Below, piece after piece: positions 8,335 through 17,426 of a stretch of DNA of 64,000 bases (within the stretch, counting starts at the first letter, position 1; each line of letters opens with the position of its first letter). Location of the stretch: positions 1 through 64,000 of the forward strand of contig NZ_MUNO01000007.1 of assembly GCF_002001015.1 (NCBI RefSeq), in the 5' to 3' direction. Below the pieces are notes generated by a model. The model made no database searches and was not told the origin of the DNA. It saw only the letters and a program-made list of their open reading frames with translations. The DNA comes from Polaromonas sp. A23. GTDB lineage: Bacteria > Pseudomonadota > Gammaproteobacteria > Burkholderiales > Burkholderiaceae_C. A program made the position numbers and the translations under genes.

Positions 8335-10140
8335 GGCCGAAGCGCCTTCCGCCTCCTGCAGCGAGCGCCACATCACCTTGCCGGAACCACTTTTAGGCAG
8401 GACATCCACAAACTGGACCACACGCGGGTATTTGTAGGCCGCCATGTTCTCCTTGCACCAATTGATGACGTCTTCCTCGCTGACCTGGCCCTTGTGGCTT
8501 TGCCGCAGCACCACCACCGCCTTGACGGTCTCGCCGCGGTACGCATCTTTGGTGCTGATGATGCAGGCCTCCTGGATTGCCGGGTGCTTGAACATCAGCG
8601 CCTCCACCTCGGCCGGCCAGACCTTGAAGCCCGACGCGTTGATCATGCGTTTGAGCCGGTCGGTGATAAAGAAGTAGCCCTCTTCATCAACGCGCCCCAG
8701 ATCACCCGAACGGAAAAAGCGCTTGCCATCTATCTCAATGAAGGCCGCTGCCGTGGCGTCCGGCCTCTTCCAGTAACCTGAAAAATTCTGCGGCCCGCTC
8801 ATGATGATTTCGCCCTGCTCGCCCAGCGGCATTTCTTCCAGAGTCGTTGGGTCAATCACGCGCGCGTCGACGTTGACAAAAGGCACGCCCAGGCACTGCT
8901 GCTTGGTGGCGTCGGGTGGGTTGCTGTGTGATGGCGCAGCAGTTTCCGTCAGACCGTAGCCTTCGGCAAAACGCAGGCCGTACTGCTCCCACAGACGTTG
9001 TGCCACCGCCTGCGGCATGGCTGCGCCGCCACCGCCGATATAGACAAGGCTGCTCAAATCAAACGCTGCAAAGTTCGGGCTGGCCAAAAGGTCAATCACC
9101 ATCGTCGGGATGTTGGTCCAGTGCGTGACGCGCCAGCGCGAGATCAGCTTTCCTGCGAGTTCGCGGTCCCAGCGCGGCATGATGACGAGCGTGGCCCCGC
9201 CGTAGATCGACGCGTGCATGACCGAGACCATGCCGGTGATGTGAAACATGGGTACCACCGAAAGCACCCTGTTTTCCGGCGTGCTGTTGCCCCACAGGCC
9301 GCTGGCCACGGCGTTGTGCATGATGCTGGCGTGCGTATGCATGCAGCCCTTGGGCAAGCCGGTTGTGCCACTGGTGTAGGGCAGCACCGCCAGGTCTTGC
9401 GGCGTGACGGTGTGCTCGGGCAGCCGGCCCGGCGCGTCCTGCGCCACGGCCTTGTTCCAGGCGGTGACGGCGCCGCCCTGCATGTCGGGCTCCAGGTGCA
9501 CTGTACCCAGCCATTCCTGCCAAGCCGCCGGCAGGTCGGCCGACGCCGCCTCCATGTCAAAGGCATCGTTGTAATGCGTGACGATCATGTGCTGCAGCCG
9601 TAGTCCCGGCTCCAGCTGCGCATTGGCGCGGGCCAGCTCGGGCGCAAGGTCGGCCGAGGTGATGGCCACCCGTGCATCGGGGTCGGTGATGTAGTGCTTG
9701 AGTTCTTCTGCGCGGTTCATCGGGTTGACCGGCACCACGACCGCGTTCGCACGCAGGATGGCGAAATGCGCAATCACCCACTGCGGGCAATTCTGCATAT
9801 TGAGCACCACCCGGTCGCCTTTTTTGACGCCCATCTCATGCAAAGTCGCCGCAAGCCGCTCGGCCTTTTGCAGCACTTCGGCATACGTGAAAGTGCGGTC
9901 GAAAAACACCAGCGCTGGCTTGTCCGGATAACGCAGTGCGCTGACCGCGAGGTTGTGCCACAGCGAGATGGCCGGCGCGGTGATGTGGTGGGGCAGACGC
10001 TTGGGCCAGACCTTGTAATGCAGGGTGTGCGGATTCGCTTGAGGGGTCGCAGATGCAACTGCTTTCAGGTCGGACAAGTCGGGCTCCAGGGGTTGCGCGA
10101 GGCGGGCCTTCAGCCTACCCTGCTGTTGCCGGGTTTGCAT
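8332..10140 (-). CDS. Long-chain fatty acid / acyl-CoA ligase, AMP-binding family
   Basis: A 602-residue adenylate-forming enzyme. The P-loop YTSGTTGLPKGC is near 290, with GYGLTETAA near 405, the hinge SGDLGRVDEEGYFFITDRLKRMI near 495, and a C-terminal lysine in PKSGSGKVMWR. It activates a carboxylic acid with ATP and CoA; FADD-like sequence suggests medium or long acyl chains. A 101-codon upstream extension is rejected because GGGAG lies nine bases before the chosen ATG and family homology begins there. It diverges from the GntR gene. Confidence 0.9.
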   Translation of the reverse strand: MQTRQQQGRLKARLAQPLEPDLSDLKAVASATPQANPHTLHYKVWPKRLPHHITAPAISLWHNLAVSALRYPDKPALVFFDRTFTYAEVLQKAERLAATLHEMGVKKGDRVVLNMQNCPQWVIAHFAILRANAVVVPVNPMNRAEELKHYITDPDARVAITSADLAPELARANAQLEPGLRLQHMIVTHYNDAFDMEAASADLPAAWQEWLGTVHLEPDMQGGAVTAWNKAVAQDAPGRLPEHTVTPQDLAVLPYTSGTTGLPKGCMHTHASIMHNAVASGLWGNSTPENRVLSVVPMFHITGMVSVMHASIYGGATLVIMPRWDRELAGKLISRWRVTHWTNIPTMVIDLLASPNFAAFDLSSLVYIGGGGAAMPQAVAQRLWEQYGLRFAEGYGLTETAAPSHSNPPDATKQQCLGVPFVNVDARVIDPTTLEEMPLGEQGEIIMSGPQNFSGYWKRPDATAAAFIEIDGKRFFRSGDLGRVDEEGYFFITDRLKRMINASGFKVWPAEVEALMFKHPAIQEACIISTKDAYRGETVKAVVVLRQSHKGQVSEEDVINWCKENMAAYKYPRVVQFVDVLPKSGSGKVMWRSLQEAEGASA

Positions 10141-10580
10141 CGGGGTAGCTCCCGATAAAAACCTGTCGCCTGAGAGACCACCGCTGCGTATGGCGAGTGT
10201 CAGCCATGGCGGGCGGAACCTCGCTTCACCTTCGAGCACAACAAGAAACAGCATGCGCTTTATTCCGTTTCCCCCAGGCATCTCCTCGCAAGACACTGGC
10301 AGCGGTGACGCCGCTTCTCTTCTGGCCAGCGCCACATCGTTTGCGGTATTCCCCGAAACCCATCCGTATGTGGTGATCGGATTCCCTGCTGGCCATTGAA
10401 GAAGCTCGCGGCGCAGCGGCGCTCCCACCCTCTTCTGGTGCATCGGCGCACAGAAAATGATCTGATTTGATGTATTGACACCACATTAGTGCACAAATCT
10501 TGTATACCAGTTAAGGGCAATCCCTTAAATCGCCTGCCACCGCCTTGCATATCTGGCACGGGATATGCACCATCGGTCGC
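10141..10580. other. Divergent intergenic region between acyl-CoA ligase and gntR
   Basis: 440 bp with no convincing gene. The first 300 bp continue the ligase frame but lack family similarity. The part near the GntR gene holds TTGACA (10475-10480) and the operator-like palindrome at 10499-10510, so the regulator may control both directions. Confidence 0.5.
10499..10510. promoter_or_regulatory. Candidate GntR/FCD operator 1
   Basis: CTTGTATACCAG is a near-palindrome of the TTGTATACAA type often bound by FCD-family GntR regulators. It lies 71 bp before the gntR ATG and matches the second site at 11275-11288 in its core TTG(T/C)ATAC(A/C)A. Confidence 0.5.
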
Positions 10581-11360
10581 ATGGCCAACGCATCCGACAT
10601 CAGCAACCGAATCATCGAAGCCGTGATGGCACAAAAGCTCGCCCCCGGCGCTCGCTTGGGTGAGCAGCAGCTGGCCATGCTGTTTGATTGCAGCCGCACC
10701 ATCGTGCGCGAAGCGCTGACCCGGCTGGCAGCACGCGGCATCGTCACCGTCAGCGCGCGGCGCGGCTGGTACGTCATCGAACCCTCGCAGGAAGAAGCTC
10801 GCGAGGCCTTCGAGGCGCGTCGCGTCATCGAGATGGGCCTTATCCGCTGCACGACCGATGTCAGCAAGGCCTCCATCAAACAGCTCAAGAGCCACTTGAC
10901 CCGGGAAAAAGCCGCAGTCAAGGGCAAGGATGTCGGCATTCGCAGTTTTTTGCTGGGCGACTTTCACGTGTGCCTGGCCGAATGCCTGGGCAACAATCTG
11001 CTGGCTGATACCCTGCGCGACTTCACGGCACGCACCACCCTGATTGCCATGTTGTACCAGTCCTCACATGACGCAGCCCAATCCTGCGAAGAACATGTGC
11101 AGATCGTCGATGCCCTTGAAAAGGGCGACCTTGCCAAGGCTGAAAAGCTCATGCAAAGCCATATCGGCAGTGTGCAGGCGGCGCTCCGACTGGACGCTGC
11201 CGCCGGTGATCCACTCGCACAGCTGCGCAGCGCCCTGAGCCCGCTGTCATCGTCCAAAACAAAAACGGCACAAGACTTGCATACAAGTGTTCGCAAACCC
11301 GGCCGCCGGGCGGCCAAAACCCCGGAAGAATCCTCAACCTATTTAGGAGCCCTGTTATGA
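10581..11360 (+). CDS. GntR-family transcriptional regulator, FCD subfamily
   Basis: A 259-residue regulator. The winged helix is at about 5-72 (LAPGARLGEQQLAMLFDCSRTIVREALTRLAARGIV, split by the wing SARRGWYV), and the all-helical FCD ligand domain at about 80-215. A Ser/Lys-rich tail (about 230-259) is unusual. The ligand is probably a carboxylate or amino acid taken up by the ABC transporter that follows, whose first ATG overlaps its stop codon (ATGA). The start was placed at 10581 because wHTH homology begins there; the frame is open 12 codons further. Confidence 0.88.
   Translation: MANASDISNRIIEAVMAQKLAPGARLGEQQLAMLFDCSRTIVREALTRLAARGIVTVSARRGWYVIEPSQEEAREAFEARRVIEMGLIRCTTDVSKASIKQLKSHLTREKAAVKGKDVGIRSFLLGDFHVCLAECLGNNLLADTLRDFTARTTLIAMLYQSSHDAAQSCEEHVQIVDALEKGDLAKAEKLMQSHIGSVQAALRLDAAAGDPLAQLRSALSPLSSSKTKTAQDLHTSVRKPGRRAAKTPEESSTYLGALL
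11275..11288. promoter_or_regulatory. Candidate GntR/FCD operator 2
   Basis: ACTTGCATACAAGT is a palindrome (ACTTG/CAAGT) inside the 3' end of gntR, 69 bp before the ABC operon start. Together with site 1 it suggests separate control of the transporter by the regulator encoded just upstream. Confidence 0.5.
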
Positions 11361-12148
11361 AACAAAGTAAACGTCTTTTTTCCGCCAGTCTGGCGGCCGT
11401 TGCCTTGCTGGCAACCGCAGGTGTGCAGGCGCAAACCGCGCTTGACGATGTGATGAAGGCCAAGACGATCAAGATCGCCGTGCCTACCGACTTCCCGCCT
11501 TACGGCATGGTCGGCATTGATCTCAAGCCCCAGGGACTGGACGTGGACATGGCCAACTACATTGGCCAAAAGATGGGCGTGAAGGTTGAGCTGGTGCCGG
11601 TGACCAGCGCCAACCGCATCGCCTACCTGCAGACCAAGAAGGCTGACCTCGTGATCTCAACACTGGGCAAAAACCCGGAACGTGAAAAAGTCATCGACTT
11701 CACCGCCGCATATTCCCCCTTCTTCCAGGCCGTGTTCGGCCCCAAGAGCATCACCGTGAAGTCCTTCGCCGACCTGGCCGGAAAAACCATCAGCGTCACG
11801 CGCGCCGCCCTGGAAGACCAGGAACTCACCAAAGTGGCGCCAGCCGGTGCAGACATCAAGCGCTTCGAAGACAACAACACCACCGTGTCGGCCTACACCG
11901 CCGGCCAGGTGCAGCTGATCGCCACCGGCGTGTCTGTCGCCGGAAACATGATGACCAAGAACCCGCAACTCAACACCGAGTTCAAACTGCTGCTCAAGGA
12001 CAGCCCCAACTTCATTGGCGTTGCCAAGGGTGAAGACAAGCTGCGCCTGAAAGTCAACGAAGTCATCGCCGCCGCAAAGAAAAGCGGCGACATCGACAAG
12101 ATGGCCGTCAAGTGGCTGGGTCGTCCGGCAGGTACCCTGCCTGAGTAA
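11357..12148 (+). CDS. Polar amino acid ABC transporter, periplasmic substrate-binding protein
   Basis: A 263-residue family 3 solute-binding protein. A signal peptide (about 1-24, ending GVQAQ) is followed by KIAVPTDFPPYGMVG, the usual first strand, then GLDVDMANYIGQKMGVKVELVPV and LQTKKADLVISTLGKNPER. It captures an amino acid or related compound for the two permeases and ATPase encoded next. Translation is coupled to gntR by ATGA overlap, and AGGAG lies upstream. The ligand is not predictable from sequence alone. Confidence 0.92.
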   Translation: MKQSKRLFSASLAAVALLATAGVQAQTALDDVMKAKTIKIAVPTDFPPYGMVGIDLKPQGLDVDMANYIGQKMGVKVELVPVTSANRIAYLQTKKADLVISTLGKNPEREKVIDFTAAYSPFFQAVFGPKSITVKSFADLAGKTISVTRAALEDQELTKVAPAGADIKRFEDNNTTVSAYTAGQVQLIATGVSVAGNMMTKNPQLNTEFKLLLKDSPNFIGVAKGEDKLRLKVNEVIAAAKKSGDIDKMAVKWLGRPAGTLPE

Positions 12149-12190
12149 TGTTGCACACCCCCGTTGGGGTTCGCTGCGCGTAACCCCCTC

Positions 12191-12205
12191 CCCCCTTGCA
12201 GGGGG
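12191..12205 (+). terminator. Hairpin between binding protein and permease genes
   Basis: CCCCCT-TGC-AGGGGG makes a six-base GC stem in the 140-bp gap. A hairpin here commonly stabilises or partly terminates the upstream message so that the binding protein is made in excess. No T-run follows, so attenuation is an inference. Confidence 0.35.
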
Positions 12206-12288
12206 CGTCCGCTGCGGCCCGGCGAAGCCGGTTCCGCGCCGACCCTGGTCGAACATCTACGCGCCGTAGCTCTCAACAGGATTCCGAC

Positions 12289-12951
12289 ATGAACATTGAT
12301 TTTGATTTCATGGCAGTGCTGTCGCAGTGGCCCCTGCTGGCCACCGGCGTGGCTTGGACGCTGGGGTTGACGGTGGTGTCATCACTCGTTGGCCTGGCGC
12401 TGGCGGTGTTTTTTGCCTGGGCCCGCGCCAGTGGCCCGCTGGCCTTGCGTTGGGTGGTGGGAGCGTATGTAGAGTTGATCCGCAACACGCCCTTCATCGT
12501 GCAGCTGTTTTTCATCTTTTTCGGCCTGCCGGCCGCCGGGTTCAGGTTGTCGCCGGAAATGGCTTCGGTGCTTGCCATGGTGATCAACCTGTCGGCCTAT
12601 GCCACCGAGATCATCCGCGCCGGCATTGAAGCCACGCCGCGTGGACAGGTCGAGGCGGCAGAAAGTCTGGCGCTCAACCGCGTGCAGATCTACATCCGTG
12701 TGGTGCTGCCACCTGCACTCAAGAAAGTGTGGCCGGCGATGGTGAGCCAGATCATCATCGTCATGCTGGGATCTGCGGTATGCGGGCAGATCTCGACACA
12801 GGAACTGTCTTACGCCGCCAACCTGATTCAGGGCCGCAATTTCCGCGCCTTCGAAGCCTTCATCATCGCCACTGTCATCTACCTGGCCCTGTCCATCGGT
12901 GTCCGCAAGTTGCTGAACTGGTTAGGCCCCAAATTCCTATTTGGTCGGTAG
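12289..12951 (+). CDS. Amino acid ABC transporter permease (HisM/GlnP family)
   Basis: A 220-residue inner-membrane permease with about five hydrophobic segments. The HisM/Q signature VELIRNTPFIVQLFFIFFGL (about 61-80) and the EAA loop EAAESLALNRVQIYIRVVLP, which contacts the ATPase, are both present. It pairs with the next permease gene. The 31-codon upstream extension of the frame is composed of repeat-like sequence and was rejected. Confidence 0.92.
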   Translation: MNIDFDFMAVLSQWPLLATGVAWTLGLTVVSSLVGLALAVFFAWARASGPLALRWVVGAYVELIRNTPFIVQLFFIFFGLPAAGFRLSPEMASVLAMVINLSAYATEIIRAGIEATPRGQVEAAESLALNRVQIYIRVVLPPALKKVWPAMVSQIIIVMLGSAVCGQISTQELSYAANLIQGRNFRAFEAFIIATVIYLALSIGVRKLLNWLGPKFLFGR

Positions 12952-12967
12952 CCAGGAAGACCCCGTC

Positions 12968-13648
12968 ATGATTGAATTTTCCATCTGGGACATCTTCAGG
13001 AACCTGCTGCTCGCCGGCCGCTGGACGGTGGTGCTGTCTCTCACGGCCTTTATCGGCGGCGGCGTGGTCGGTTTACTGTTGCTGGTGGGCCGCTTGTCGG
13101 CTGCACGCGCGACACCCGGCTCACAAAAAATCGCTCGGCTGAGCAGCAGCGTGCTGGACGGCTACATCCAGCTGTTCCAGGGCACACCGCTGCTAATGCA
13201 ACTCTTCCTTGCCTATTTCGGCCTGGGCCTGTTCGGCGTTGACGTGCCGGCCTGGGTGGCAGCCGCATTGGCACTGACACTGTACACCAGTGCCTACCTC
13301 GCTGAAATCTGGCGTGGCTGTGTGGACGCCATTCCCAAAGGCCAGTGGGAAGCTGCTCAAAGCCTGGCCCTGAATTTTGGCGAACAACTGCGTCACATCG
13401 TGCTGCCGCAGGCCGTGCGTATTGCGGTGCCGCCCACCGTTGGTTTTCTTGTTCAGGTCATCAAGGGCACAGCGCTGGCGTCGGTGATTGGTTTCATCGA
13501 GCTGACCAAGGCCGGCACCATGATCACCAATGCCACCTTCAAGCCCTTCCTGGTGTACAGCTGCGTGGCCCTGATGTATTTCGCCCTGTGTTTCCCGGTG
13601 TCGCTGTATGCGCGCAGGCTTGAAAGGAAGATGAGAAATGGACGCTAA
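12968..13648 (+). CDS. Amino acid ABC transporter permease (HisQ/GlnP family)
   Basis: A 226-residue second permease, with LLVGRLSA, YIQLFQGTPLLMQLFLAYFG and the EAA loop WEAAQSLALNFGEQLRHIVL. About five membrane segments. The gene starts 16 bp after the first permease and its end overlaps the ATPase gene by 11 bp, a tightly coupled arrangement. With the binding protein and ATPase it forms a complete importer of the polar amino acid uptake family. Confidence 0.92.
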   Translation: MIEFSIWDIFRNLLLAGRWTVVLSLTAFIGGGVVGLLLLVGRLSAARATPGSQKIARLSSSVLDGYIQLFQGTPLLMQLFLAYFGLGLFGVDVPAWVAAALALTLYTSAYLAEIWRGCVDAIPKGQWEAAQSLALNFGEQLRHIVLPQAVRIAVPPTVGFLVQVIKGTALASVIGFIELTKAGTMITNATFKPFLVYSCVALMYFALCFPVSLYARRLERKMRNGR

Positions 13649-14393
13649 GGTGATATCCGATAAAACTCTTGTAGAAATTAATCAGCTGCGCAAGAGTTTT
13701 GGCAGCAACGAAGTGCTGAAGGGCATTGATCTTGACGTCAAGGCCGGCGAAGTGATTGCCATCATCGGCAAAAGCGGCTCGGGCAAAAGCACACTACTGC
13801 GCTGCATCAACGGGCTTGAAGTGTTCCAGAGCGGCACCCTTCGTGTGGACGGCAAACACCTGCTGCACGATAACCCGCAGGTGATGCGCGAGCTGCGCCA
13901 GCACGTCGGCATGATCTTCCAGAGCTTCAACCTGTTCCCGCACCTCATCGTCGGTAAAAACATCATGCTCGCACCCACGCTGGTCAAGAAAACCGCCGGT
14001 GCCGAGGCCGAGGCCCATGCGCGCAAGTTGCTGGAGCGCGTTGGCCTGGCAGAAAAATTTGACGCATGGCCGGACCAGCTCTCCGGCGGCCAACAGCAAC
14101 GCGTAGCGATTGCCCGCGCGCTGGCCATGCAGCCTTCCGTGCTGCTGTGCGACGAGATCACCTCGGCGCTCGACCCCGAGCTGGTCGGCGAAGTGCTGCA
14201 AGTGGTGGAAAGCCTGGCCAGTGAAGGCATGACGCTGTTGATGGTCACGCACGAAATGAACTTCGCGCGCAAAGTCTGCGACCGCGTGGTCTTCATGCAC
14301 CAGGGCCGGGTGCATGAAACCGGCGCGCCTGACGAGGTGTTTTCCAACCCGCAGACACCTGAACTCAAGCAGTTCCTGGGCATGATCCAGTAG
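13638..14393 (+). CDS. Amino acid ABC transporter ATP-binding protein (GlnQ/HisP family)
   Basis: A 251-residue ATPase. Walker A is GKSGSGKST (about 43-51), the Q-loop [11 protein letters not shown], the signature [15 protein letters not shown], Walker [14 protein letters not shown] and the switch His in LLMVTHEM. It energises the importer made by the preceding three genes and completes the operon. Confidence 0.95.
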   Translation: MDAKVISDKTLVEINQLRKSFGSNEVLKGIDLDVKAGEVIAIIGKSGSGKSTLLRCINGLEVFQSGTLRVDGKHLLHDNPQVMRELRQHVGMIFQSFNLFPHLIVGKNIMLAPTLVKKTAGAEAEAHARKLLERVGLAEKFDAWPDQLSGGQQQRVAIARALAMQPSVLLCDEITSALDPELVGEVLQVVESLASEGMTLLMVTHEMNFARKVCDRVVFMHQGRVHETGAPDEVFSNPQTPELKQFLGMIQ

Positions 14394-14570
14394 TCGCCGA
14401 TTTACGGGCACAAAAGCAGGGGCTCTGCTATCCTGTCCGCCAACCAGGTCCTGTTTGGATGGGGCCAGCAAGCCTCAGCGCGCTCGGCCCCATGGCATCC
14501 GTGATTCGACCTGCAGTAAGGCGCCGATTTTCTGCGCATTCACTGGTGCGATTGCTCGCGCGGAGGCTTC

Positions 14571-17168
14571 ATGACAGGAACCTGGGTTGCAGGCAACGAA
14601 AGCGGCGCCGCCGATAACGAGGCGCTGCTACGCCTGCAGCCGGCGCTCGGGGCAGGCGTGCTGTACAAAGCCCTCTTTGAAAATCCCCTTCTTTGCTGCA
14701 TTGCCACCGATAGACAAGGCCTTATCCTGATTTTTGGCGCTGGCGCTGAACACATGCTGGGCTACAGCGCGGCAAGCGTCGTCCATCAGCGCCTCCTGAC
14801 TGAAATCATTGATTCGCAAACGTCTGATGTGCGCGTGGCGAGCCTGAACCACGAGCCATCCCATCTTCCTCTTGACAACGATTTCGCAGCATTCGTGTCA
14901 GGCGCGCTGCATGGCAACGGCAAACCCTGCACGCTGACCTTTGTTCACAAAGAGGGCGGCCGCATTGCCGCCGCAGTTTCAGTCACGCCGCTGCGCGACG
15001 CCCAGAACAACATCGTCGGCTATCTCCTGCTCAGCAACGCCGTTTCCGAACGCCCGGCGCTTGCGCCTGAGGCACCGCTTGCCCGCCACTTCGAAGAACC
15101 CTCGATGGTCTCCCGTCTGATGCGGGGCCTCACTGCAGGTAGACGCACCGCGCAGGCACTTCGGGAAAGTGAAGAACATTTTCGCTTTCTTAACGACATC
15201 AATGAAGCCACGCGCCTGCTCGAGGACCCGGTGCAGGTCATGGCAGTGATGTCGCGCAAGCTGGGTGAACAATTGCACGCCTCACGCTGTGCCTATGCCG
15301 AAGTGATGAACGACGGTGAGCAGTTCACCATTCTTCACGACTACACCGACGGATGTGCGAGCACGGTGGGAAGCTATCAGCTTTCGCTTTTCGGCGAGAA
15401 GGCCGTGACGCGACTCAGCATCGGGCAGACACTGATCATTCGCAATGTGGATGCGGAGCTTTCTCCGGATAACGGGGCCGACATGTTCAACGCCATCGGG
15501 ATCAAGGCCATCATCACTTGCCCGCTGGTAAAAAATGGCAGCCTTCGCGCCATGATGGCGGTTCACCAGACCACGCCTCGAGACTGGACGCCTGTGGAAG
15601 TCGCTCTGGTTCAGGAAGTCGTCGAACGTTGTTGGGCAACCATTGAGCGTGGCACCGCCGAGAAAAAACTCCGCGAAAGCGAAGCCCTGCTCCATATGGC
15701 CGGCCGTACCGCCCGTTTGGGTGGCTGGGCTGTCGACTTGCAGGACGCGCGGGTGACGTGGTCCGACCAGGTGTGCGTGATTCTCGATCTGCCACCCGGC
15801 TCTCGGCCACAGGCTGAGCATTTTTTCAACTTCTGCGTGCCGCAATCACGCCTCAGGGTCCAGGAAGCTTTCGATACCTGCGCGCGCCAGGGAACGCCCT
15901 TCGATCTGGAACTCGAGATGATCACGTCCAACGGACGCCGCATCTGGGCGCGCTGCACTGGTGAAGCCCAGCACGGTGGCGCAGAAGTAGTGACGAAGGT
16001 ACACGGTGCCCTGCAGGACATCACCGAGCGCAAGGAGTCAGAAGCCGCCCGCGACCGTCTGGCCGTGATTCTGGAATCCACCACCGACCTGGTCAGCATC
16101 AGCGATCCTGCGGGGCATATTCTTTATCTCAACCGTGCCGGCCGCCATGCACTGGGTGTGGGCCTGCAGGAGGACCTGACGCAAACCCTGATTACCAACT
16201 TTCTCCCGCCCCTGCCCCAACGCGCTGATGCACCCGGAAGAGTTTCCGTTGCCATTCGCGATGGTGTCTGGAGTGGTGAGGCGACCCTGCGAAGCCGCCT
16301 TGGCCGGGAAATTCCGGTGTCGCAGGTGGTCCTCGCGCACACGGCATCGAATGGAACGCTGGAGTATCTGTCGACCATCATGCGCGACATCAGCGAGCGC
16401 AACCAGGCGCAGAAGGAAATCCTGCGTCTCAACGCAGAGCTTGAAGAGCGCGTGTTGCATAGAACAGCGCAATTGCAGGCCGCCAACCGTGAGCTGGAAG
16501 CTTTCTCCTATTCCGTATCTCATGACCTGCGCACACCGCTGAGCACAATTGATGGATTCAGCAGCCTGCTCAGCAAAAGCATCCATGAAGATGCGGACAA
16601 AGAGCGCAACAAACACTACTTGACCCGCATTCGGGCAGGGGTTGTGCAGATGGGCGAGCTGATCGATGCGCTGCTGTCGCTGGCCCAGCTCTCCCGCACC
16701 GGCATGCAATGGAACAGTGTCAATCTGAGCGCCATGGCCGCGCGCTTGGCCAGCGGCTACCGCGAGCGGGCGCCCGAACGGCAGGCGCACTTTGACATCC
16801 AGCCGGATCTGCAGGCACGAGGCGACGAGCGCCTGCTGCTGCAGGTGCTGGACAACCTGCTGGGCAATGCCTGGAAATTCAGCGCACGACAACCCCAGAC
16901 CCTCATAAGCTTCGGCGGCCAGACCCAGGAAGCGGGGGAAACCGTCTTCTGGGTGCGGGACAACGGCGCAGGTTTTGACATGGCCTATTCCGAAAAGCTT
17001 TTCGGTGCTTTCCAGCGGCTGCATACGGCCAACGATTTTTCCGGCACCGGCATCGGCTTGGCCACCGTACACCGGATTGTCACGCGCCATGGCGGCCGCA
17101 TCTGGGCGGAATCAGCGCCGGACCAAGGCGCGACGTTCTACTTCACGCTGACACAGTCCCCCGCTTGA
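14571..17168 (+). CDS. Hybrid-sensory PAS/GAF histidine kinase (orphan)
   Basis: An 865-residue kinase with no membrane segment. Order: PAS (about 25-150), GAF-like (about 200-365, ending before WATIERGTAEKKLRESE), PAS (about 370-490, ending ALQDITERKESEAARDR), PAS (about 500-615), a coiled coil (about 618-645), HisKA with the phospho-accepting His651 in SVSHDLRTPLSTIDGF, and HATPase_c (about 750-865) with DNLLGNAWKF, DNGAGFDM and GTGIGLATVHRIV. The kinase core resembles bacteriophytochromes, but no PHY domain or bilin-binding Cys region is seen. No receiver domain or response regulator gene is adjacent. The signal sensed is unknown. Confidence 0.9.
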   Translation: MTGTWVAGNESGAADNEALLRLQPALGAGVLYKALFENPLLCCIATDRQGLILIFGAGAEHMLGYSAASVVHQRLLTEIIDSQTSDVRVASLNHEPSHLPLDNDFAAFVSGALHGNGKPCTLTFVHKEGGRIAAAVSVTPLRDAQNNIVGYLLLSNAVSERPALAPEAPLARHFEEPSMVSRLMRGLTAGRRTAQALRESEEHFRFLNDINEATRLLEDPVQVMAVMSRKLGEQLHASRCAYAEVMNDGEQFTILHDYTDGCASTVGSYQLSLFGEKAVTRLSIGQTLIIRNVDAELSPDNGADMFNAIGIKAIITCPLVKNGSLRAMMAVHQTTPRDWTPVEVALVQEVVERCWATIERGTAEKKLRESEALLHMAGRTARLGGWAVDLQDARVTWSDQVCVILDLPPGSRPQAEHFFNFCVPQSRLRVQEAFDTCARQGTPFDLELEMITSNGRRIWARCTGEAQHGGAEVVTKVHGALQDITERKESEAARDRLAVILESTTDLVSISDPAGHILYLNRAGRHALGVGLQEDLTQTLITNFLPPLPQRADAPGRVSVAIRDGVWSGEATLRSRLGREIPVSQVVLAHTASNGTLEYLSTIMRDISERNQAQKEILRLNAELEERVLHRTAQLQAANRELEAFSYSVSHDLRTPLSTIDGFSSLLSKSIHEDADKERNKHYLTRIRAGVVQMGELIDALLSLAQLSRTGMQWNSVNLSAMAARLASGYRERAPERQAHFDIQPDLQARGDERLLLQVLDNLLGNAWKFSARQPQTLISFGGQTQEAGETVFWVRDNGAGFDMAYSEKLFGAFQRLHTANDFSGTGIGLATVHRIVTRHGGRIWAESAPDQGATFYFTLTQSPA

Positions 17169-17286
17169 AAGGCGTCGCTTGCTTTGCTGAAGACCTGCCA
17201 TTCAAAGATAGTGCGTGTCCCACGCGTTTCGCGCTGACCGGGCACAATCACCATGGGCCCGCGTTTCAGATCTTTGCCCACCACCG

Positions 17287-17349
17287 GTAATAGCTCTCTT
17301 TTTGATAGCTAATTTTGCCCGCGGGCAAAGGGCCAGGGGCCGACTTCAT
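17287..17349 (+). repeat. Dispersed AAATTnATAGCT repeat, copy D
   Basis: AGCTCTCTTTTTGATAGCTA and GGGCAAAGGGCCAGGGGCCGACTT form the two blocks. It lies between the kinase gene and the MFS gene, ending near a TTG codon that opens the longer version of the MFS frame. Confidence 0.7.
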
Positions 17350-17426
17350 TGTTGAACTCACCAAATTCGCCCCCTGTGCCAAGCCCGGGCCCCGGGGGAA
17401 CGCAGTTAGTTTTTTTCGACCATCCC

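Noticed and set aside
14457..14504. GGGGCC...GGCCCC hairpin after the amino acid ABC operon as an intrinsic terminator
   Set aside because: Stem is imperfect with a long loop and there is no T-run.
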